From Paraburkholderia bryophila (GTDB lineage: Bacteria > Pseudomonadota > Gammaproteobacteria > Burkholderiales > Burkholderiaceae): a DNA stretch of 64,000 nucleotides. The notes beneath the pieces were generated by a model. It searched no databases. It saw nothing but the letters and a program-made list of their open reading frames with translations, and had not been told where the DNA came from. The translations under genes were made by a program, and so were the position numbers. Positions 17,560 through 28,136 of the stretch are shown here, one piece after another. Where the stretch lies: the NCBI RefSeq assembly GCF_013409255.1, contig NZ_JACCAS010000001.1, forward strand, positions 1,364,001 through 1,428,000. The letters run 5' to 3'. Position 1 is the stretch's first letter, and each line of letters begins with the position of its first letter.

Positions 17560-17800
17560 TTGGCCTTTCCTTGATTTCACGGTGGTCTATTAGCGATCCC
17601 CCTGTGCGGGGGGCACCTACTTTTCTTTGCCTGCCGCCGGCTTGCCGCAAAGCAAAGTAGGCAAAAGAAAGCGGCTCACACCGCTAACCATTAAGCGGGT
17701 CCCCCGCGCAACTACGGTAGTGGCTCATCTGGAATCCGTGTTCTCGCACATTCCGCGCTAGTGACAAAGGCGTCATTCTTCCGGCGGCGCTGCGCGCGCC
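17560..17800. repeat. Left arm of an inverted repeat pair bracketing 17.6-19.6 kb
   Basis: 17560-17590 matches, inverted, 19574-19606 (14 of the outer bases and 11 inner bases identical, TTGGCCTTTCCTTG and GTGGTCTATTA). 17734-17800 matches, inverted, 19508-19574 over 67 bases with only a few changes. Between these blocks lies hairpin 17617-17630/17647-17660 (one mismatch), a type of dispersed hairpin I associate with Burkholderia genomes. The outer arm also matches 48469-48500. Confidence 0.85.
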
Positions 17801-17820
17801 CCCGCGGTCATTCGTACCCT

Positions 17821-17868
17821 CTCGCGTTCCGTCTCGCGTTCCGTCTCGCGTTCCGTCTCGCGCTCGTC
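17821..17868. repeat. 12-bp tandem repeat, three perfect units and one partial
   Basis: CTCGCGTTCCGT at 17821, 17833 and 17845, then a diverged fourth unit from 17857. Confidence 0.9.
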
Positions 17869-17901
17869 GGCGTTCTCGGCGTTCTCGGCGTTCTCGGCGT
17901 T
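17867..17901. repeat. 9-bp tandem repeat, nearly four units
   Basis: TCGGCGTTC at 17867, 17876 and 17885, with a last unit from 17894 broken at its ninth base. It directly follows the 12-bp array and shares the GCGTTC core. Confidence 0.9.
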
Positions 17902-18154
17902 GAGCCGATCGTCAGTCGTGCTGGGTTCTGCATCGCTTCGTTCCTGCGCTCGTCGAATGATTATTTTTATCTGCTTCGAACATTTGCCGGCAGGTGGGCT
18001 TGGGTTTCGATTGCGGGGTGGAATAAAACGGCGGGAGGATGTGTTTAACCATCTGTACCCCATCCTGCGGCTCTGAGCGGTCGATGAACACGTGCTGGCG
18101 TGCGTAGGGATGGATTCTGTGCCCAGATAGTGCTAAATCGATGCCGGTCATGAC

Positions 18155-18832
18155 ATGTGGAACATCTTGATCATTGAAGACGACCAATGTGTCGCGCAGA
18201 AAATCGCCCGCACGCTCAATGCGGGCGGCATCTCCGTCGACGTGACGGACAGCGGCCGCAAAGGCATCAGGCGCTTGATGAGCACGGACTACGACGCCGT
18301 GATCCTCAGCCGAACGCCGCCGGACCTCGACGGGCTGAGCGTTCTGGCGACGCTGCGCGGCATTGGCGCGCAATCGCCGATTTTGATGGTGAGTTCGGTG
18401 GCCGATGTGCATGAACGCATCGAAGGCCTGCGGGCCGGCGCGGATGACTATATGTCCATGCCGTTCTCGTTCGACGAAATGCTCGCCCGCATCGAAGTGC
18501 TGCTACGAACACGGCCATCGCTTAAAAAGGAAGCGCAGCCGATGTTGCGCGTCGACTCACTTCGGCTCGACCTGGTCAAGCGAACGCTAATGTTCCAGCA
18601 GGACAAACTCTGTCTGCAACCGACCGAGTTCCGCCTACTCGAATTCATGATGCGGCACGCGGGCCAGGTACTGACACGCAGCATGATCTTCGAAGCCGTA
18701 TGGGACCGCCATTTCGATCCCGACACGAATCTGATCGACGTCCACGTCGCCCGCCTGCGCAAAAAGGTCGGCGAGCTCGGCGCGCAACAAATGATCCGGA
18801 CAGTGCGCGGCTCCGGTTATCGATTCGGCTAG
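18155..18832 (+). CDS. OmpR-type response regulator with degenerate receiver (no phospho-acceptor Asp)
   Basis: 225 aa. Receiver (1-115) plus winged helix (about 125-225; DNA-binding end MIRTVRGSGYRFG). It aligns without gaps to the regulators at 37972 and 50769, but Asp52 is Ser (AVILSRTPPD) and the conserved Lys102 is Met (MSMPFS). The acidic pocket Glu8-Asp10 and Ser80 remain. It can hardly be phosphorylated in the usual way and may act as a constitutive or ligand-gated DNA binder. No histidine kinase is adjacent, and it lies inside the inverted-repeat-bracketed segment. Confidence 0.9.
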   Translation: MWNILIIEDDQCVAQKIARTLNAGGISVDVTDSGRKGIRRLMSTDYDAVILSRTPPDLDGLSVLATLRGIGAQSPILMVSSVADVHERIEGLRAGADDYMSMPFSFDEMLARIEVLLRTRPSLKKEAQPMLRVDSLRLDLVKRTLMFQQDKLCLQPTEFRLLEFMMRHAGQVLTRSMIFEAVWDRHFDPDTNLIDVHVARLRKKVGELGAQQMIRTVRGSGYRFG

Positions 18833-19068
18833 CAACGCTAGCGAGCGACACCAGAACAAACGGCAACAGGCAACAGTTGAATGAACGACGCGTGACAGAG
18901 CGCAAGAATTCACGGAGTACTTTCGCAGTTATCGCCACATTGGTCTTCGTATTACTCCTTGAACACCCAATGGATGACGGCATCGCTATTCTGCGAAACG
19001 TTCGAACCCGATCTACCGGAAGTGCTTTCCGGTACGGGAGTAAGAACGTCACTCACAAGGAAGAGAGC

Positions 19069-19425
19069 ATGTTTATACACAAGATCTCGGTTCACGGCGC
19101 GCCCTTCATGGCCGAAAAGCGTCTGGAGTCAAACGATTGTGCCAGTGGTTACACGGCGGCAAAGAGTTGGGCGAAGGACGTCCCCATCGACACCAAACGC
19201 GTTGAGTTGCAATCTTGCTACGGCGCCACGGGCGGACCATTTTCAAACGCTCAAATGTTATCCAACAGAACGGGGCTACCGGTAATAGGCTACGCCGGAA
19301 AGGTAAGCAACGTGAAGGGCGAACCGGAGTGGTTCACACCACAGTCTTCCGGAGTCGCGGCTTTTACAGGCAAGGTAAACGACGCGATAGGTTCGGCCAA
19401 AACATGGGGAAGAACAAGTCCGTAA
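19069..19425 (+). CDS. Hypothetical protein with conserved-looking His and Cys motifs
   Basis: 118 aa from ATG 19069 with AAGGAAG at 19057-19063. I do not recognise the family with confidence. It has no signal peptide or membrane segment. HKISVHG near the start and ELQSCYGATGG with FSNAQMLSNRTG further on, a His...Cys order after hydrophobic strands, recall clan CD cysteine peptidase-like domains of toxins; that is a guess. Base composition is less GC-rich than the neighbours, suggesting transfer. The frame is also open upstream to 18700, but that part overlaps the response regulator gene and has no good start. Confidence 0.6.
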   Translation: MFIHKISVHGAPFMAEKRLESNDCASGYTAAKSWAKDVPIDTKRVELQSCYGATGGPFSNAQMLSNRTGLPVIGYAGKVSNVKGEPEWFTPQSSGVAAFTGKVNDAIGSAKTWGRTSP

Positions 19426-19507
19426 GAGGACCCGACGTCCCGACACCGTGAAGTGCAAAAGCGGCGAAGGACCAACCCCAAAACCGCGACGTAAGACCGA
19501 CCCCGGC

Positions 19508-19606
19508 GGCGCGCGCAGCGCCGCCGGAAGATTGACGCCTTTGTCACGAGCGCGGAATGTGCGAGAGCACGGATAATAGACCACTAACAAAGCAAGGAAA
19601 GGCCAA
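19508..19606. repeat. Right arm of the inverted repeat pair
   Basis: 19508-19574 is the inverted copy of 17734-17800, and 19574-19606 that of 17560-17590. Here the two blocks abut, while on the left they are separated by about 140 bases. The outer block also matches 48529-48560. Confidence 0.85.
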
Positions 19607-19630
19607 TAAACCAAAAACCCAACCCTAACC

Positions 19631-21031
19631 TCAAGCCACCTCAACCCCGGCAGGCCGCCCAACTCTCTTCCGATACCAAACAAAATAAACAACAAGCAGC
19701 CCAACAACAAACGGCACCCCAATCACAAGCGTCAACCGAAACTCCCGAGTAAACCAGGTAGTAGCAAGCGCACTCAGCATGAGCCCAGCCCCGAGAAGGG
19801 AAGTAAAAGGAAACCCCCACATCTTGAACGAGAGCGACGCCCGCGCATGTCTGCGCCGAAAAAACAGATGAGTAACAAAGATCATGAACCAGGTAAACAT
19901 CGCCCCGAACATGGAGACGGACATCATCAGCACAAACGAAGCATCGGGATAGACCACATTCAGCACAGTAGCCAGAGCGATCCCAATGGTAGAAAGCCAC
20001 AACGCCGCCACAGGCACCCCATTAGAACTCAGCGCCCCCAACCGCCTCGGCGCATACCCCGCCCGAGAAAGACTAAACATCATCCGTGTAGTGATATACA
20101 GCTGACTATTCATCGCCGACAACGCCGCCACAAGAATCACAAAATTAATGACTCCAGCGGCCCCCGGCACATGCGTAGCGGCCATCACCCGCACGAACGG
20201 GCTCTCATCGGTCCCAGCCGCATTCCAAGGAACGATAGCCAGCATCAAAGCCAGCGTCAGCAGATAGAAAAACACCAACCGGAACATCGTCGCACGAAAC
20301 GCCCGGGTAATAGCCTTCTGCGGATCCCTGGCCTCCCCCGCCGCAACAGCAATCATCTCGATGCTCAAGTAGCTGAAGATCGAAACAATCACCGCGACCC
20401 ACATCCCCCACACACCTTTCGGAAAGAACCCGCCATGGGACGTGTAATTGGCAAACCCAATAGAAGACTGAGCCGGCGCCCCAAACACCACATAAGCACC
20501 AAGCAGAATAAAGCCGACAATCGCCACGATCTTCAGCATCGAGAAAACATACTCGACCGCGCCGAAGACCTTCACGCTCACCGAGTTGATCCCGATCAGC
20601 GCAGCGGAAAATCCCACAATCCAATACCATCCAGGCACAGCAGGAAACCAGTACTTCATATAAACGGCAATCGCCGTCACTTCGGTGCCGACCGCAAAAA
20701 CAATCGACGACCAGTACGCATACCGCACCAGAAACCCGGCCCACGGTGCAATATAGTGCTCCGCATAAGCCCCGAACGACCCCGAAGTAGGATGCGCGAC
20801 CGTCATCTCCGCCAGACATCCCATCAACAGCAACGCGATCAGCGCGCCGATCGCATAACTCACCAGCACGCTCGGCCCGGCAAACCCGATCGCAAATCCA
20901 CTGCCCAGAAACAGCCCCGTGCCGATCGCACCACCAATCGCGATCATCGACAATTGCCCCGTCGACAGTCCACGGTGCAGTCCCTTTTCGCGTTCGACAA
21001 TCGTGTCGAAGCCTCGCTGCTCTTGCGTCAT
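19631..21031 (-). CDS. Amino acid permease, APC superfamily
   Basis: 466 aa from ATG 21031 with GGAGGAGAC upstream. About twelve membrane helices, the APC helix-1 motif GGAIGTGLFLGSG and the GEARDPQKAI loop mark an AAT-type amino acid:proton symporter. It lies 140 bases downstream of kynU on the same strand as the last gene of the kynurenine operon, so tryptophan, kynurenine or a related aromatic amino acid is the likely cargo (inference). Confidence 0.87.
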   Translation of the reverse strand: MTQEQRGFDTIVEREKGLHRGLSTGQLSMIAIGGAIGTGLFLGSGFAIGFAGPSVLVSYAIGALIALLLMGCLAEMTVAHPTSGSFGAYAEHYIAPWAGFLVRYAYWSSIVFAVGTEVTAIAVYMKYWFPAVPGWYWIVGFSAALIGINSVSVKVFGAVEYVFSMLKIVAIVGFILLGAYVVFGAPAQSSIGFANYTSHGGFFPKGVWGMWVAVIVSIFSYLSIEMIAVAAGEARDPQKAITRAFRATMFRLVFFYLLTLALMLAIVPWNAAGTDESPFVRVMAATHVPGAAGVINFVILVAALSAMNSQLYITTRMMFSLSRAGYAPRRLGALSSNGVPVAALWLSTIGIALATVLNVVYPDASFVLMMSVSMFGAMFTWFMIFVTHLFFRRRHARASLSFKMWGFPFTSLLGAGLMLSALATTWFTREFRLTLVIGVPFVVGLLVVYFVWYRKRVGRPAGVEVA

Positions 21032-21171
21032 CTTTGTGTCTCCTCCTGGATGCGGCCGCGTGCGTCGCACGCACGCCGCCGGTGCCGCGCTGTCGTCTTA
21101 CTCTCTTACGCTCTTGTCCGACTCTTTACGTCTCGCATCGCGGCGCTTGCCTGCTCATTGCGCAATCGCGC

Positions 21172-22401
21172 TCAGGTCACCGACTTACGCGCCTTGAACT
21201 CGTCGGTGTTCCATGCATCGGACGAGATGATGTCCTTGAGCTGCGCGATGGTGTCCCAGATGTCCACATAGCGCACATACAGCGGCGCAAAACCGAAGCG
21301 CAAAATATCCGGCGCGCGGAAGTCGCCGATCACGTTGCGTGCAATCAGCGCCTGCATGATCGCGTACCCTTCGGCATGTCCGAGCGACACCTGGCTGCCG
21401 CGCTGCTCCGCATCGCGCGGCGACGCCAGCGTGCAACCCAACCCCTTCAATTCCTGATCGGTCAGTTCGATAAACAGATTGCCGAGCGCCACGCTCTTGT
21501 CTCGCAACACATCGAGATCGACGCCGTCGAATGCTTCGAGCGCGCTCTCCAGCGCAATCACGCCGAGTTGCGGCGCGGTCCCCGTCAGCATGCGGTCAAT
21601 GCCCGGATGCGGCGCGTAGTCGTGCGTGAATTCAAACGGCTTCGAATGGCCGTGCCAACCGGTCAGCGGCTGACGCATCGCTTCGATATGGCGCGACGCG
21701 ACGAACACGAATGCCGGCGCGCCGGGGCCGCCGTTCAGATACTTGTAGCCGCAACCCACCGCGAAATCGACGTCGCAACGGTTCAGACCGACCGGCATCG
21801 CGCCCGCCGAATGGCACAGGTCCCACACGATCAGCGCGCCGGCCTCATGCGCCTGACGCGTCACCGCTTCCATGTCGTAGCGCTTGCCGGTCTTGTAGTT
21901 GACCTGCGTGAGCGAGACGATCGCCACGCTGTCATCGATCGTCGCGACGATCTCATCGGGATCGACGCAGCGCAATTCGCAACCGGTCATCTCCGCGACG
22001 CTCGACGCGATATACACGTCGGTCGGAAAATTGGTGCGCTCGGCCAGAATCACGTTGCGGCCGGGTCGCATGCGCGTAGCCGCTACCAGCACCTTGAACA
22101 GATTCACGGAAGTCGAATCGGCGACGATCACTTCGTCCTGCCCCGCGCCGATCAGCTTCGCGATCTTGTTGCCGGTACGCTGCGGTGCCGGATACCAGTC
22201 GGCGTCGTTCCACGAACGGATCAGGCCATGCGCCCATTCCTGTTTCAACGCCTGCTCGATCCGTGCGGGCACATTGGAGGGCATCGCGCCGAGCGAATTG
22301 CCGTCGAGGTAAATCGTGTCGGCGGGCAGATCGAAGCGCGCGCGGCAGTGGGCCAAGGTATCGGCCGCATCGAGCGCGGCGCAGTGTTCCCGGGTGATCA
22401 T
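21172..22401 (-). CDS. kynU: Kynureninase
   Basis: 409 aa. PLP enzyme of aminotransferase fold type I that splits kynurenine or 3-hydroxykynurenine to (3-hydroxy)anthranilate and alanine. YLDGNSLG near the N-terminus is typical, and Lys220 in GCGYKYLNGGPG is the PLP lysine. It follows the ACMS decarboxylase gene by 78 bases. kynA and kynB are not in the window. Confidence 0.95.
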   Translation of the reverse strand: MITREHCAALDAADTLAHCRARFDLPADTIYLDGNSLGAMPSNVPARIEQALKQEWAHGLIRSWNDADWYPAPQRTGNKIAKLIGAGQDEVIVADSTSVNLFKVLVAATRMRPGRNVILAERTNFPTDVYIASSVAEMTGCELRCVDPDEIVATIDDSVAIVSLTQVNYKTGKRYDMEAVTRQAHEAGALIVWDLCHSAGAMPVGLNRCDVDFAVGCGYKYLNGGPGAPAFVFVASRHIEAMRQPLTGWHGHSKPFEFTHDYAPHPGIDRMLTGTAPQLGVIALESALEAFDGVDLDVLRDKSVALGNLFIELTDQELKGLGCTLASPRDAEQRGSQVSLGHAEGYAIMQALIARNVIGDFRAPDILRFGFAPLYVRYVDIWDTIAQLKDIISSDAWNTDEFKARKSVT

Positions 22402-22479
22402 CTGGCTTGTTTCCTGTGATGTCTTATTGCAATGACTGGACTGACGAAACGCAATGCGGGCTGCGTTGCCGGAGTCGGT

Positions 22480-23502
22480 TTAAACGGTGTGCGCGACGTC
22501 CACCGGCAAATCGAAGAAGCGCTGCGCATTGGCGCCGAGAATCTTCGCTTTGGCCGTGTCGCTCAACTGCGGGTGATGCGCGACGAGATCGCCGATCTTC
22601 TGCTCGCCGAGCGGAAACGGATAGTCGGAACCGAGCAGCACGTGATCCTCGCCCATCGTGTCCACCAGCAGTCGCAACGCGCCCTGGTCGAACACCGCAC
22701 TATCCACGTGAAAGCGATCGAGATACGACACCGGCGGATTCGGGCAATCCTCGCGCACAATGTCGCGCTGTTCCCACGCGTTCTGCACGCGGCCGAGCAG
22801 GAACGCGAAGCTGCCGCCGCCGTGCGCGAAGCACAGCTTGAGCGACTTCGGAATCCGCTCGAATGCCCCCGACAAAATTAGCGACACCATGCTTAATTGC
22901 GTTTCGGCCGGCATCGCCACGAGCCACGGCAACATCCACTTTTTCATGCGGCCGTCGGTCATCATGTCCCATGGATGCACCAGCACCGGAATGCCGTCGT
23001 TCGCGCAATGCGTGAGGAAGGTGACGAGGTGTTCGTCGTCGAGATCGCGCGGGCCGAGGTGATTGCCGATCTGCACGCCGCGGTGGCCGGCGCGATGCGC
23101 GCGGGTCGCCTCGCGGCACGCCAGATCGATATCCTGCAAGGGCACTTGGGCGAGCGCCATCAAACGTTGCGGTGCGTACGCGCAGAGTTCGAGCGCCTGG
23201 TCGTTCATGCGCGCGGCCCACGCGTGCGCGGCGCCGGCATCGTAGCGATAGCCGAACATCACGGGCGTCGCGCACATCAGTTGAATATCCACGCCGAGCG
23301 CGTCCATCTCCGCGATGCGCAGCGCCGGGTCCCACAGCGCGCGATACACCGGGCGAAAGCTCTTGTCGCCGGTCATGATCATGCCGCGTTCGCCATCCGC
23401 GTCGATCTTCAGCCACGGCGCGTGGTCCGCGTCGAGGCGCGCGGCCTCTTCCCGCGTGATCGGCGGAAAGAAGTGGGAATGCATGTCGATTCGAAGTGTC
23501 AT
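22480..23502 (-). CDS. nbaD: 2-amino-3-carboxymuconate-6-semialdehyde decarboxylase
   Basis: 340 aa from ATG 23502. Amidohydrolase-superfamily zinc decarboxylase: HSH motif at His8/His10 (RIDMHSHFF), GVQIGNH, VHPWDM, HGGGSF and a late SDYPFP Asp supply the metal site. It converts ACMS, made by the dioxygenase upstream, to 2-aminomuconate semialdehyde. The ribosome site is weak, so it may depend on coupling with nbaC, whose stop is 26 bases upstream. Confidence 0.94.
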   Translation of the reverse strand: MTLRIDMHSHFFPPITREEAARLDADHAPWLKIDADGERGMIMTGDKSFRPVYRALWDPALRIAEMDALGVDIQLMCATPVMFGYRYDAGAAHAWAARMNDQALELCAYAPQRLMALAQVPLQDIDLACREATRAHRAGHRGVQIGNHLGPRDLDDEHLVTFLTHCANDGIPVLVHPWDMMTDGRMKKWMLPWLVAMPAETQLSMVSLILSGAFERIPKSLKLCFAHGGGSFAFLLGRVQNAWEQRDIVREDCPNPPVSYLDRFHVDSAVFDQGALRLLVDTMGEDHVLLGSDYPFPLGEQKIGDLVAHHPQLSDTAKAKILGANAQRFFDLPVDVAHTV

Positions 23503-23528
23503 CGTGATTCTGTCGGGTATCGTTTGAG

Positions 23529-24086
<558 letters not shown>

Positions 24087-24515
24087 CTAGCGTTTCGGTG
24101 CGTACGCCACCGCCTTCATCTCGATCAGCAGATGCGGATGAGGCAATTGATGCACGGCGACCGTGGTGCGGGTCGGGCCGGTTTCGTCGAAGTACTCGCC
24201 ATACACGGCGTTGTAGCCACCGAAGTCGTTCATGTTGACGAGAAACGACGAGATCTCGACGAGGTTCGACAGATCCGCGCCTTCGCTCTGAAGAATATCG
24301 CGAATGTTCTCGATCACCACGCGCGTTTGCTCGCGAATGTCGAGTTGCACGGTGCCGAGCTCGTCGGCGCTGGCGCCCGCAATCGTATTGTCCGGCCGGC
24401 GCGAGCTGGTGCCGGAGACGAACAGGAAGTCGCCGGCCCGCGTCACATGCGGGAAACGGCCACGCGGTTTCGCTTTGCCGGGCACCACGCGCCCTTGAAT
24501 GGTCGGTTCGGTCAT
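24087..24515 (-). CDS. nbaF: 2-aminomuconate deaminase, RidA-like
   Basis: 142 aa from ATG 24515. RidA/YjgF fold with [16 protein letters not shown] and the C-terminal [13 protein letters not shown]. Within this operon such a protein is the hydrolase turning 2-aminomuconate into 4-oxalocrotonate plus ammonia. Its start overlaps the stop of the decarboxylase gene (ATGA). Confidence 0.9.
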   Translation of the reverse strand: MTEPTIQGRVVPGKAKPRGRFPHVTRAGDFLFVSGTSSRRPDNTIAGASADELGTVQLDIREQTRVVIENIRDILQSEGADLSNLVEISSFLVNMNDFGGYNAVYGEYFDETGPTRTTVAVHQLPHPHLLIEMKAVAYAPKR

Positions 24516-25288
24516 TGAGAGAGTCGATAGGTAGTGAATTCGGTACTGCCGAGGCCATTGACGACGCAATGCACATGCGCGGCGACCGGCAACGGATGAG
24601 CGGCGGTCGCCGCGCCCGCCATGATCAGCGAACCGGCGGGCAGCACGAGCCCGCTTTGCGAAATCAGACGCGAGGCCTGCACGACCGAGCGCAACGGATC
24701 GCCGAGAATCGCGGCCGTGGAGCCGGCCTGCACGACACGGCCGTCGACACGCATCGTCACGCCCGCATTGCGCAAACCGTCGAAGCTGCGGGTCCACGGG
24801 CCAATCACCAGGCCTGCGGACGAGCAGTTGTCCGCCACCACGTCTTCGAGCGAAAACTTGAAGTCGCGGTAGCGCGAATCGATGATCTCCATGGCCGGGG
24901 CCACGGCTTCGAGGTAACGCGACGCTTCGAGCAAGGTCAGCGGTCGATCGATTTCGCGGCTCGTCAAAAAGCAGACTTCCGGCTCGACACGCGGATGAAT
25001 GAAACGGTCGAGCGCGACACGGCCGCCGTCTTCGTCGAGCATGGCGTCGGTGAGCCAGCCCCAGATCAGGCTATCCACGCCCATCTGGATCATTTTCGCG
25101 CGGCTCGTAAAGCCGAGCTTCACGCCGACCATGCTTTCGCCGCGGTGAATGCGCCGTTCAATGGAGGCGCGTTGAATGCCGTACGCCTCGTCGAGCGAAA
25201 ACGGCGTGGCCGTGGTGAGTTGCGCGATCGGGTCCGCGTGGCGCGCGGCGTTGTCGATGCGCTCGGCCATCGCGTCCAGCGAGATCAT
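24512..25288 (-). CDS. nbaG: 4-oxalocrotonate (2-oxo-3-hexenedioate) decarboxylase
   Basis: 258 aa from ATG 25288 with GGAGG 6 bases upstream. Hydratase/decarboxylase fold with [22 protein letters not shown] (metal-binding acidic residues) and ADNCSSAG. It decarboxylates 4-oxalocrotonate to 2-oxopent-4-enoate. It overlaps the aldolase upstream by ATGA. It is a paralogue of the hydratase at 27315; the order in the operon decides which is which. Confidence 0.9.
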   Translation of the reverse strand: MISLDAMAERIDNAARHADPIAQLTTATPFSLDEAYGIQRASIERRIHRGESMVGVKLGFTSRAKMIQMGVDSLIWGWLTDAMLDEDGGRVALDRFIHPRVEPEVCFLTSREIDRPLTLLEASRYLEAVAPAMEIIDSRYRDFKFSLEDVVADNCSSAGLVIGPWTRSFDGLRNAGVTMRVDGRVVQAGSTAAILGDPLRSVVQASRLISQSGLVLPAGSLIMAGAATAAHPLPVAAHVHCVVNGLGSTEFTTYRLSQ

Positions 25289-26322
25289 GCGGCCTCCTTC
25301 GCCAGCTCGCGCGCCTTGAGCATATCGAGCGCGACGTCGACGATCATGTCCTCCTGGCCGCCGACCATCCTGCGCTTGCCGAGTTCGACCATGATCTCGA
25401 AAGCGGACAGGCCGTACTTCGCCGCCGCCGCTTCCGTGTGACGCAGAAAGCTCGAGTACACCCCGGCATAACCGAGCGCGAGCGTTTCCCGGTCCACGCG
25501 CACCGGCCGCTCCTGCAACGGACGCACGATATCTTCCGCGGCGTCGATCAGCTTCTTCACGTCGCAGCCGTGGTTCAGCTTCATACGATCCACCGCCGCG
25601 ATAAACACTTCGAGCGGCGCGTTGCCGGCGCCGGCGCCCATACCGGTGAGCGACGCATCGATGCGGTCGCAACCATGTTCAAGCGCGACGATCGAATTCG
25701 CCACGCCCAGCGACAGATTGTGATGCGCGTGCATGCCGGTTTGCGTGGCCGGATCGAGCACGGCCTTGAATGCATCGAAACGCTCGCCGACGTCGCGCAT
25801 ATTCAGCGCGCCGCCCGAATCGACCACATACACGCACTGCGCGCCGTAGCTTTCCATCAGCTTCGCCTGCTTCGCCAGCGCATCCGGCGAGGTCATATGC
25901 GACATCATCAGAAAACCGACGGTGTCCATGCCGAGCGACCGCGCGTACTCGATATGCTGCTTCGAAATATCGGCTTCGGTACAGTGCGTGGCGATCCGCA
26001 CGACACGCGCGCCAGCGTCATACGCCGCACGCAAATCGTGGACGGTGCCGATGCCGGGCAACAGCAGCGTGGCGACTTTCGCGCGCTTCACGGTTGCCGC
26101 GACGGCTTCGATCCATTCGAGATCGGTATGCGCGCCGAAGCCGTAGTTAAAGCTGGAACCGGACAGGCCGTCGCCATGCGCGACCTCGATACTGTCGACG
26201 CCCGCTTCGTCGAGCGCGCCCGCGATTGCCGCGGCATGTTCCAACGAATACTGATGGCGGATCGCGTGCATGCCGTCGCGCAGCGTCACATCCGAAACGT
26301 AAATCTTGTTGCTATCGGTCAT
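25285..26322 (-). CDS. nbaI: 4-hydroxy-2-oxovalerate aldolase
   Basis: 345 aa. DmpG/BphI-type class II aldolase of the HMGL-like TIM-barrel family: [13 protein letters not shown] near the N-terminus and HAHHNLSLG for the Mn site. It makes pyruvate and acetaldehyde and is expected to form a channelling complex with the acetaldehyde dehydrogenase encoded 30 bases upstream. Confidence 0.95.
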   Translation of the reverse strand: MTDSNKIYVSDVTLRDGMHAIRHQYSLEHAAAIAGALDEAGVDSIEVAHGDGLSGSSFNYGFGAHTDLEWIEAVAATVKRAKVATLLLPGIGTVHDLRAAYDAGARVVRIATHCTEADISKQHIEYARSLGMDTVGFLMMSHMTSPDALAKQAKLMESYGAQCVYVVDSGGALNMRDVGERFDAFKAVLDPATQTGMHAHHNLSLGVANSIVALEHGCDRIDASLTGMGAGAGNAPLEVFIAAVDRMKLNHGCDVKKLIDAAEDIVRPLQERPVRVDRETLALGYAGVYSSFLRHTEAAAAKYGLSAFEIMVELGKRRMVGGQEDMIVDVALDMLKARELAKEAA

Positions 26323-26352
26323 TGCGTTTGTCCTCGTGTCTTCGCCGTCACG

Positions 26353-27303
26353 TCACGCCGCCACGCGGCTGGCCGCGATCTGCTCGGCCGCGGCCAGCGC
26401 CGCCGAGGTCATGATGTCCAGATTCCCCGCATACGAAGGCAGGTAATGCGCGGCGCCCTCCACTTCGAGGAACACGCTCACTTTCAGGCCCGCGCGGCGC
26501 TCGTTCGCATGCAGCGCCAGCGGATTCGCCGCGGTATAGCGGTCGAACTGTACGGCCTGCTTCAGCCGGTAGCCGGGCACGTAGCTCGCCACCGCGGCGA
26601 CCATCGCGTGAATCGAGCTTTCTATTTCGTCGGTGTCCGCTTCTTCTTCGGTCAGGCAGTAGACGGTGTCGCGCATCATCAGCGGCGGCTCGGCCGGATT
26701 CATCACGATGATGGCCTTGCCGCGCGTCGCGCCGCCCACCGTTTCGATCGCTTTCGAGGTGGTCTCGGTGAACTCGTCGATATTGGCGCGCGTTCCGGGC
26801 CCGGCCGAACGGCTCGCAATCGACGCAACAATTTCCGCATACCGCACCGGCGCAACGCGCGACACTGCATGCACGATTGGAATCGTCGCCTGGCCGCCGC
26901 AGGTGACCATGTTCAGGTTCGGTGCGTCGAGATGCGCAAACAGATTGACCACCGGCACGACGAACGGTCCGATCGCGGCCGGCGTCAGATCGATCACGGT
27001 CACGCCGTGCTCGCGCAGTACAGCGGCGTGGCGATGATGCGCGCCGGCCGAGGTGGCATCGAACGCGATGCGGATGTCGCTGAAATTCGGCATGGCGACG
27101 AGGCCTTCAATGCCGTTCGCGGTGGTCGGCACGCCGAGCCGTTCGGCGCGCGCGAGGCCGTCCGAAGCCGGATCGATACCGACCATCGCGCCCATTTTCA
27201 GGTGCTTCGCGTTTCGCAGCACCTTGATCATCAGATCGGTGCCGATGTTGCCGGAGCCGATAATGGCGACGGCCTGCTTGTCCTGCTGAAGTTGATCGTG
27301 CAT
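26353..27303 (-). CDS. nbaJ: Acetaldehyde dehydrogenase, acylating
   Basis: 316 aa from ATG 27303 (MHDQLQQ). NAD site [11 protein letters not shown] and the catalytic-Cys region [13 protein letters not shown]. It oxidises acetaldehyde from the aldolase to acetyl-CoA. A GTG at 27318 that overlaps the hydratase stop (GTGA) is an alternative start giving five more residues. Confidence 0.94.
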   Translation of the reverse strand: MHDQLQQDKQAVAIIGSGNIGTDLMIKVLRNAKHLKMGAMVGIDPASDGLARAERLGVPTTANGIEGLVAMPNFSDIRIAFDATSAGAHHRHAAVLREHGVTVIDLTPAAIGPFVVPVVNLFAHLDAPNLNMVTCGGQATIPIVHAVSRVAPVRYAEIVASIASRSAGPGTRANIDEFTETTSKAIETVGGATRGKAIIVMNPAEPPLMMRDTVYCLTEEEADTDEIESSIHAMVAAVASYVPGYRLKQAVQFDRYTAANPLALHANERRAGLKVSVFLEVEGAAHYLPSYAGNLDIMTSAALAAAEQIAASRVAA

Positions 27304-27314
27304 GGCGTTCCCGG

Positions 27315-28136
27315 TCACGACGTGGAGTCAGGGTGATGAGCGAAGCTCGCGCTAACGGAGCCGAGTCCTTCGATATGGGCGGTGAAAACGTCGCCGGCGT
27401 TCACGGCGACCATCGGCCCGAGCGCGCCGGTCAGCACGATGTCGCCGGCCCGCAGCGGCGCGCCGACGCGCGTCATCGTATTGGCGAGCCACACGGCCGC
27501 GTACAGCGGATTGCCGAGGCAGGCCGCGCCGACGCCGACGCTCACCTGATCGCCGCGCCGCTCCATCACCATGCCGCACTGGATCGCGTCGAACGCGTCG
27601 AGTTTGACCGGGCGGTTGCCGAGCACGAACAGGCCGCTGGAGGCGTTGTCGGCCACCGTATCGGTCAGGCGGATATCCCAGTTGGCAATCCGGCTGCCGA
27701 CGATCTCGATCGCGGGCAACGCGTAAGCCGTCGCGCCGATCAGATCGGCGATCGTGTGACGTTCGTGCGGCAGATCGCGAGCGAGCACCAAAGCGATTTC
27801 CGCTTCCACTTTCGGCTGCTGCGTGCGCGACAAGGCGATCTCTTCGCCGTCGGCAATCGACATATCGTCGAACAGCATGCCGAAGTCCGGTTGATCGACG
27901 CCGAGCTGCGTCTGCACGGCTTTCGACGTCAGGCCGATTTTGCGACCCACCAGTCGGCCGCCGCTTGCGAGCTTGCGCTCGGTGTTCAAACGCTGCACCG
28001 CGTACGCGGCTTCGAGCGCGTCGCCGCCGAGCGCGGCGATCGCATCACGCTGCGGTGAGATGGGGGCGCCGTTCCGCTGCGCTTGCCACAGTGCATCGGC
28101 AATCAGTCGTGCGGCGTTCAGGTCGATGGCGCTCAT
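27315..28136 (-). CDS. nbaH: 2-oxopent-4-enoate hydratase
   Basis: 273 aa from ATG 28136, which overlaps the dehydrogenase stop (ATGA). Fold shared with nba[25 protein letters not shown] and [10 protein letters not shown]. It hydrates 2-oxopent-4-enoate to 4-hydroxy-2-oxovalerate for the aldolase. Confidence 0.91.
   Translation of the reverse strand: MSAIDLNAARLIADALWQAQRNGAPISPQRDAIAALGGDALEAAYAVQRLNTERKLASGGRLVGRKIGLTSKAVQTQLGVDQPDFGMLFDDMSIADGEEIALSRTQQPKVEAEIALVLARDLPHERHTIADLIGATAYALPAIEIVGSRIANWDIRLTDTVADNASSGLFVLGNRPVKLDAFDAIQCGMVMERRGDQVSVGVGAACLGNPLYAAVWLANTMTRVGAPLRAGDIVLTGALGPMVAVNAGDVFTAHIEGLGSVSASFAHHPDSTS

Larger units (their letters stand above)
17514..18154. other. Repeat-filled intergenic region
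   Basis: Over 600 bases without a credible gene. It holds the left end of an inverted repeat pair, a strong hairpin, two blocks of tandem repeats and the promoter of the response regulator at 18155. Open frames across 17761-18063 only read through the tandem repeats. Confidence 0.65.

Noticed and set aside
17821..17901. Possible CRISPR array
   Set aside because: Units of 9 and 12 bp are directly adjacent without spacers, and no cas gene is present.
17761..18063. Overlapping frames on both strands over the tandem repeats
   Set aside because: The translations are repeat read-outs (for example ERETERETERE); no ribosome site or conserved motif.
24512..25672. Longer 386-codon form of the decarboxylase
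   Set aside because: The extra N-terminus is the aldolase gene read in another frame; ATG 25288 has a good ribosome site and the usual ATGA overlap.
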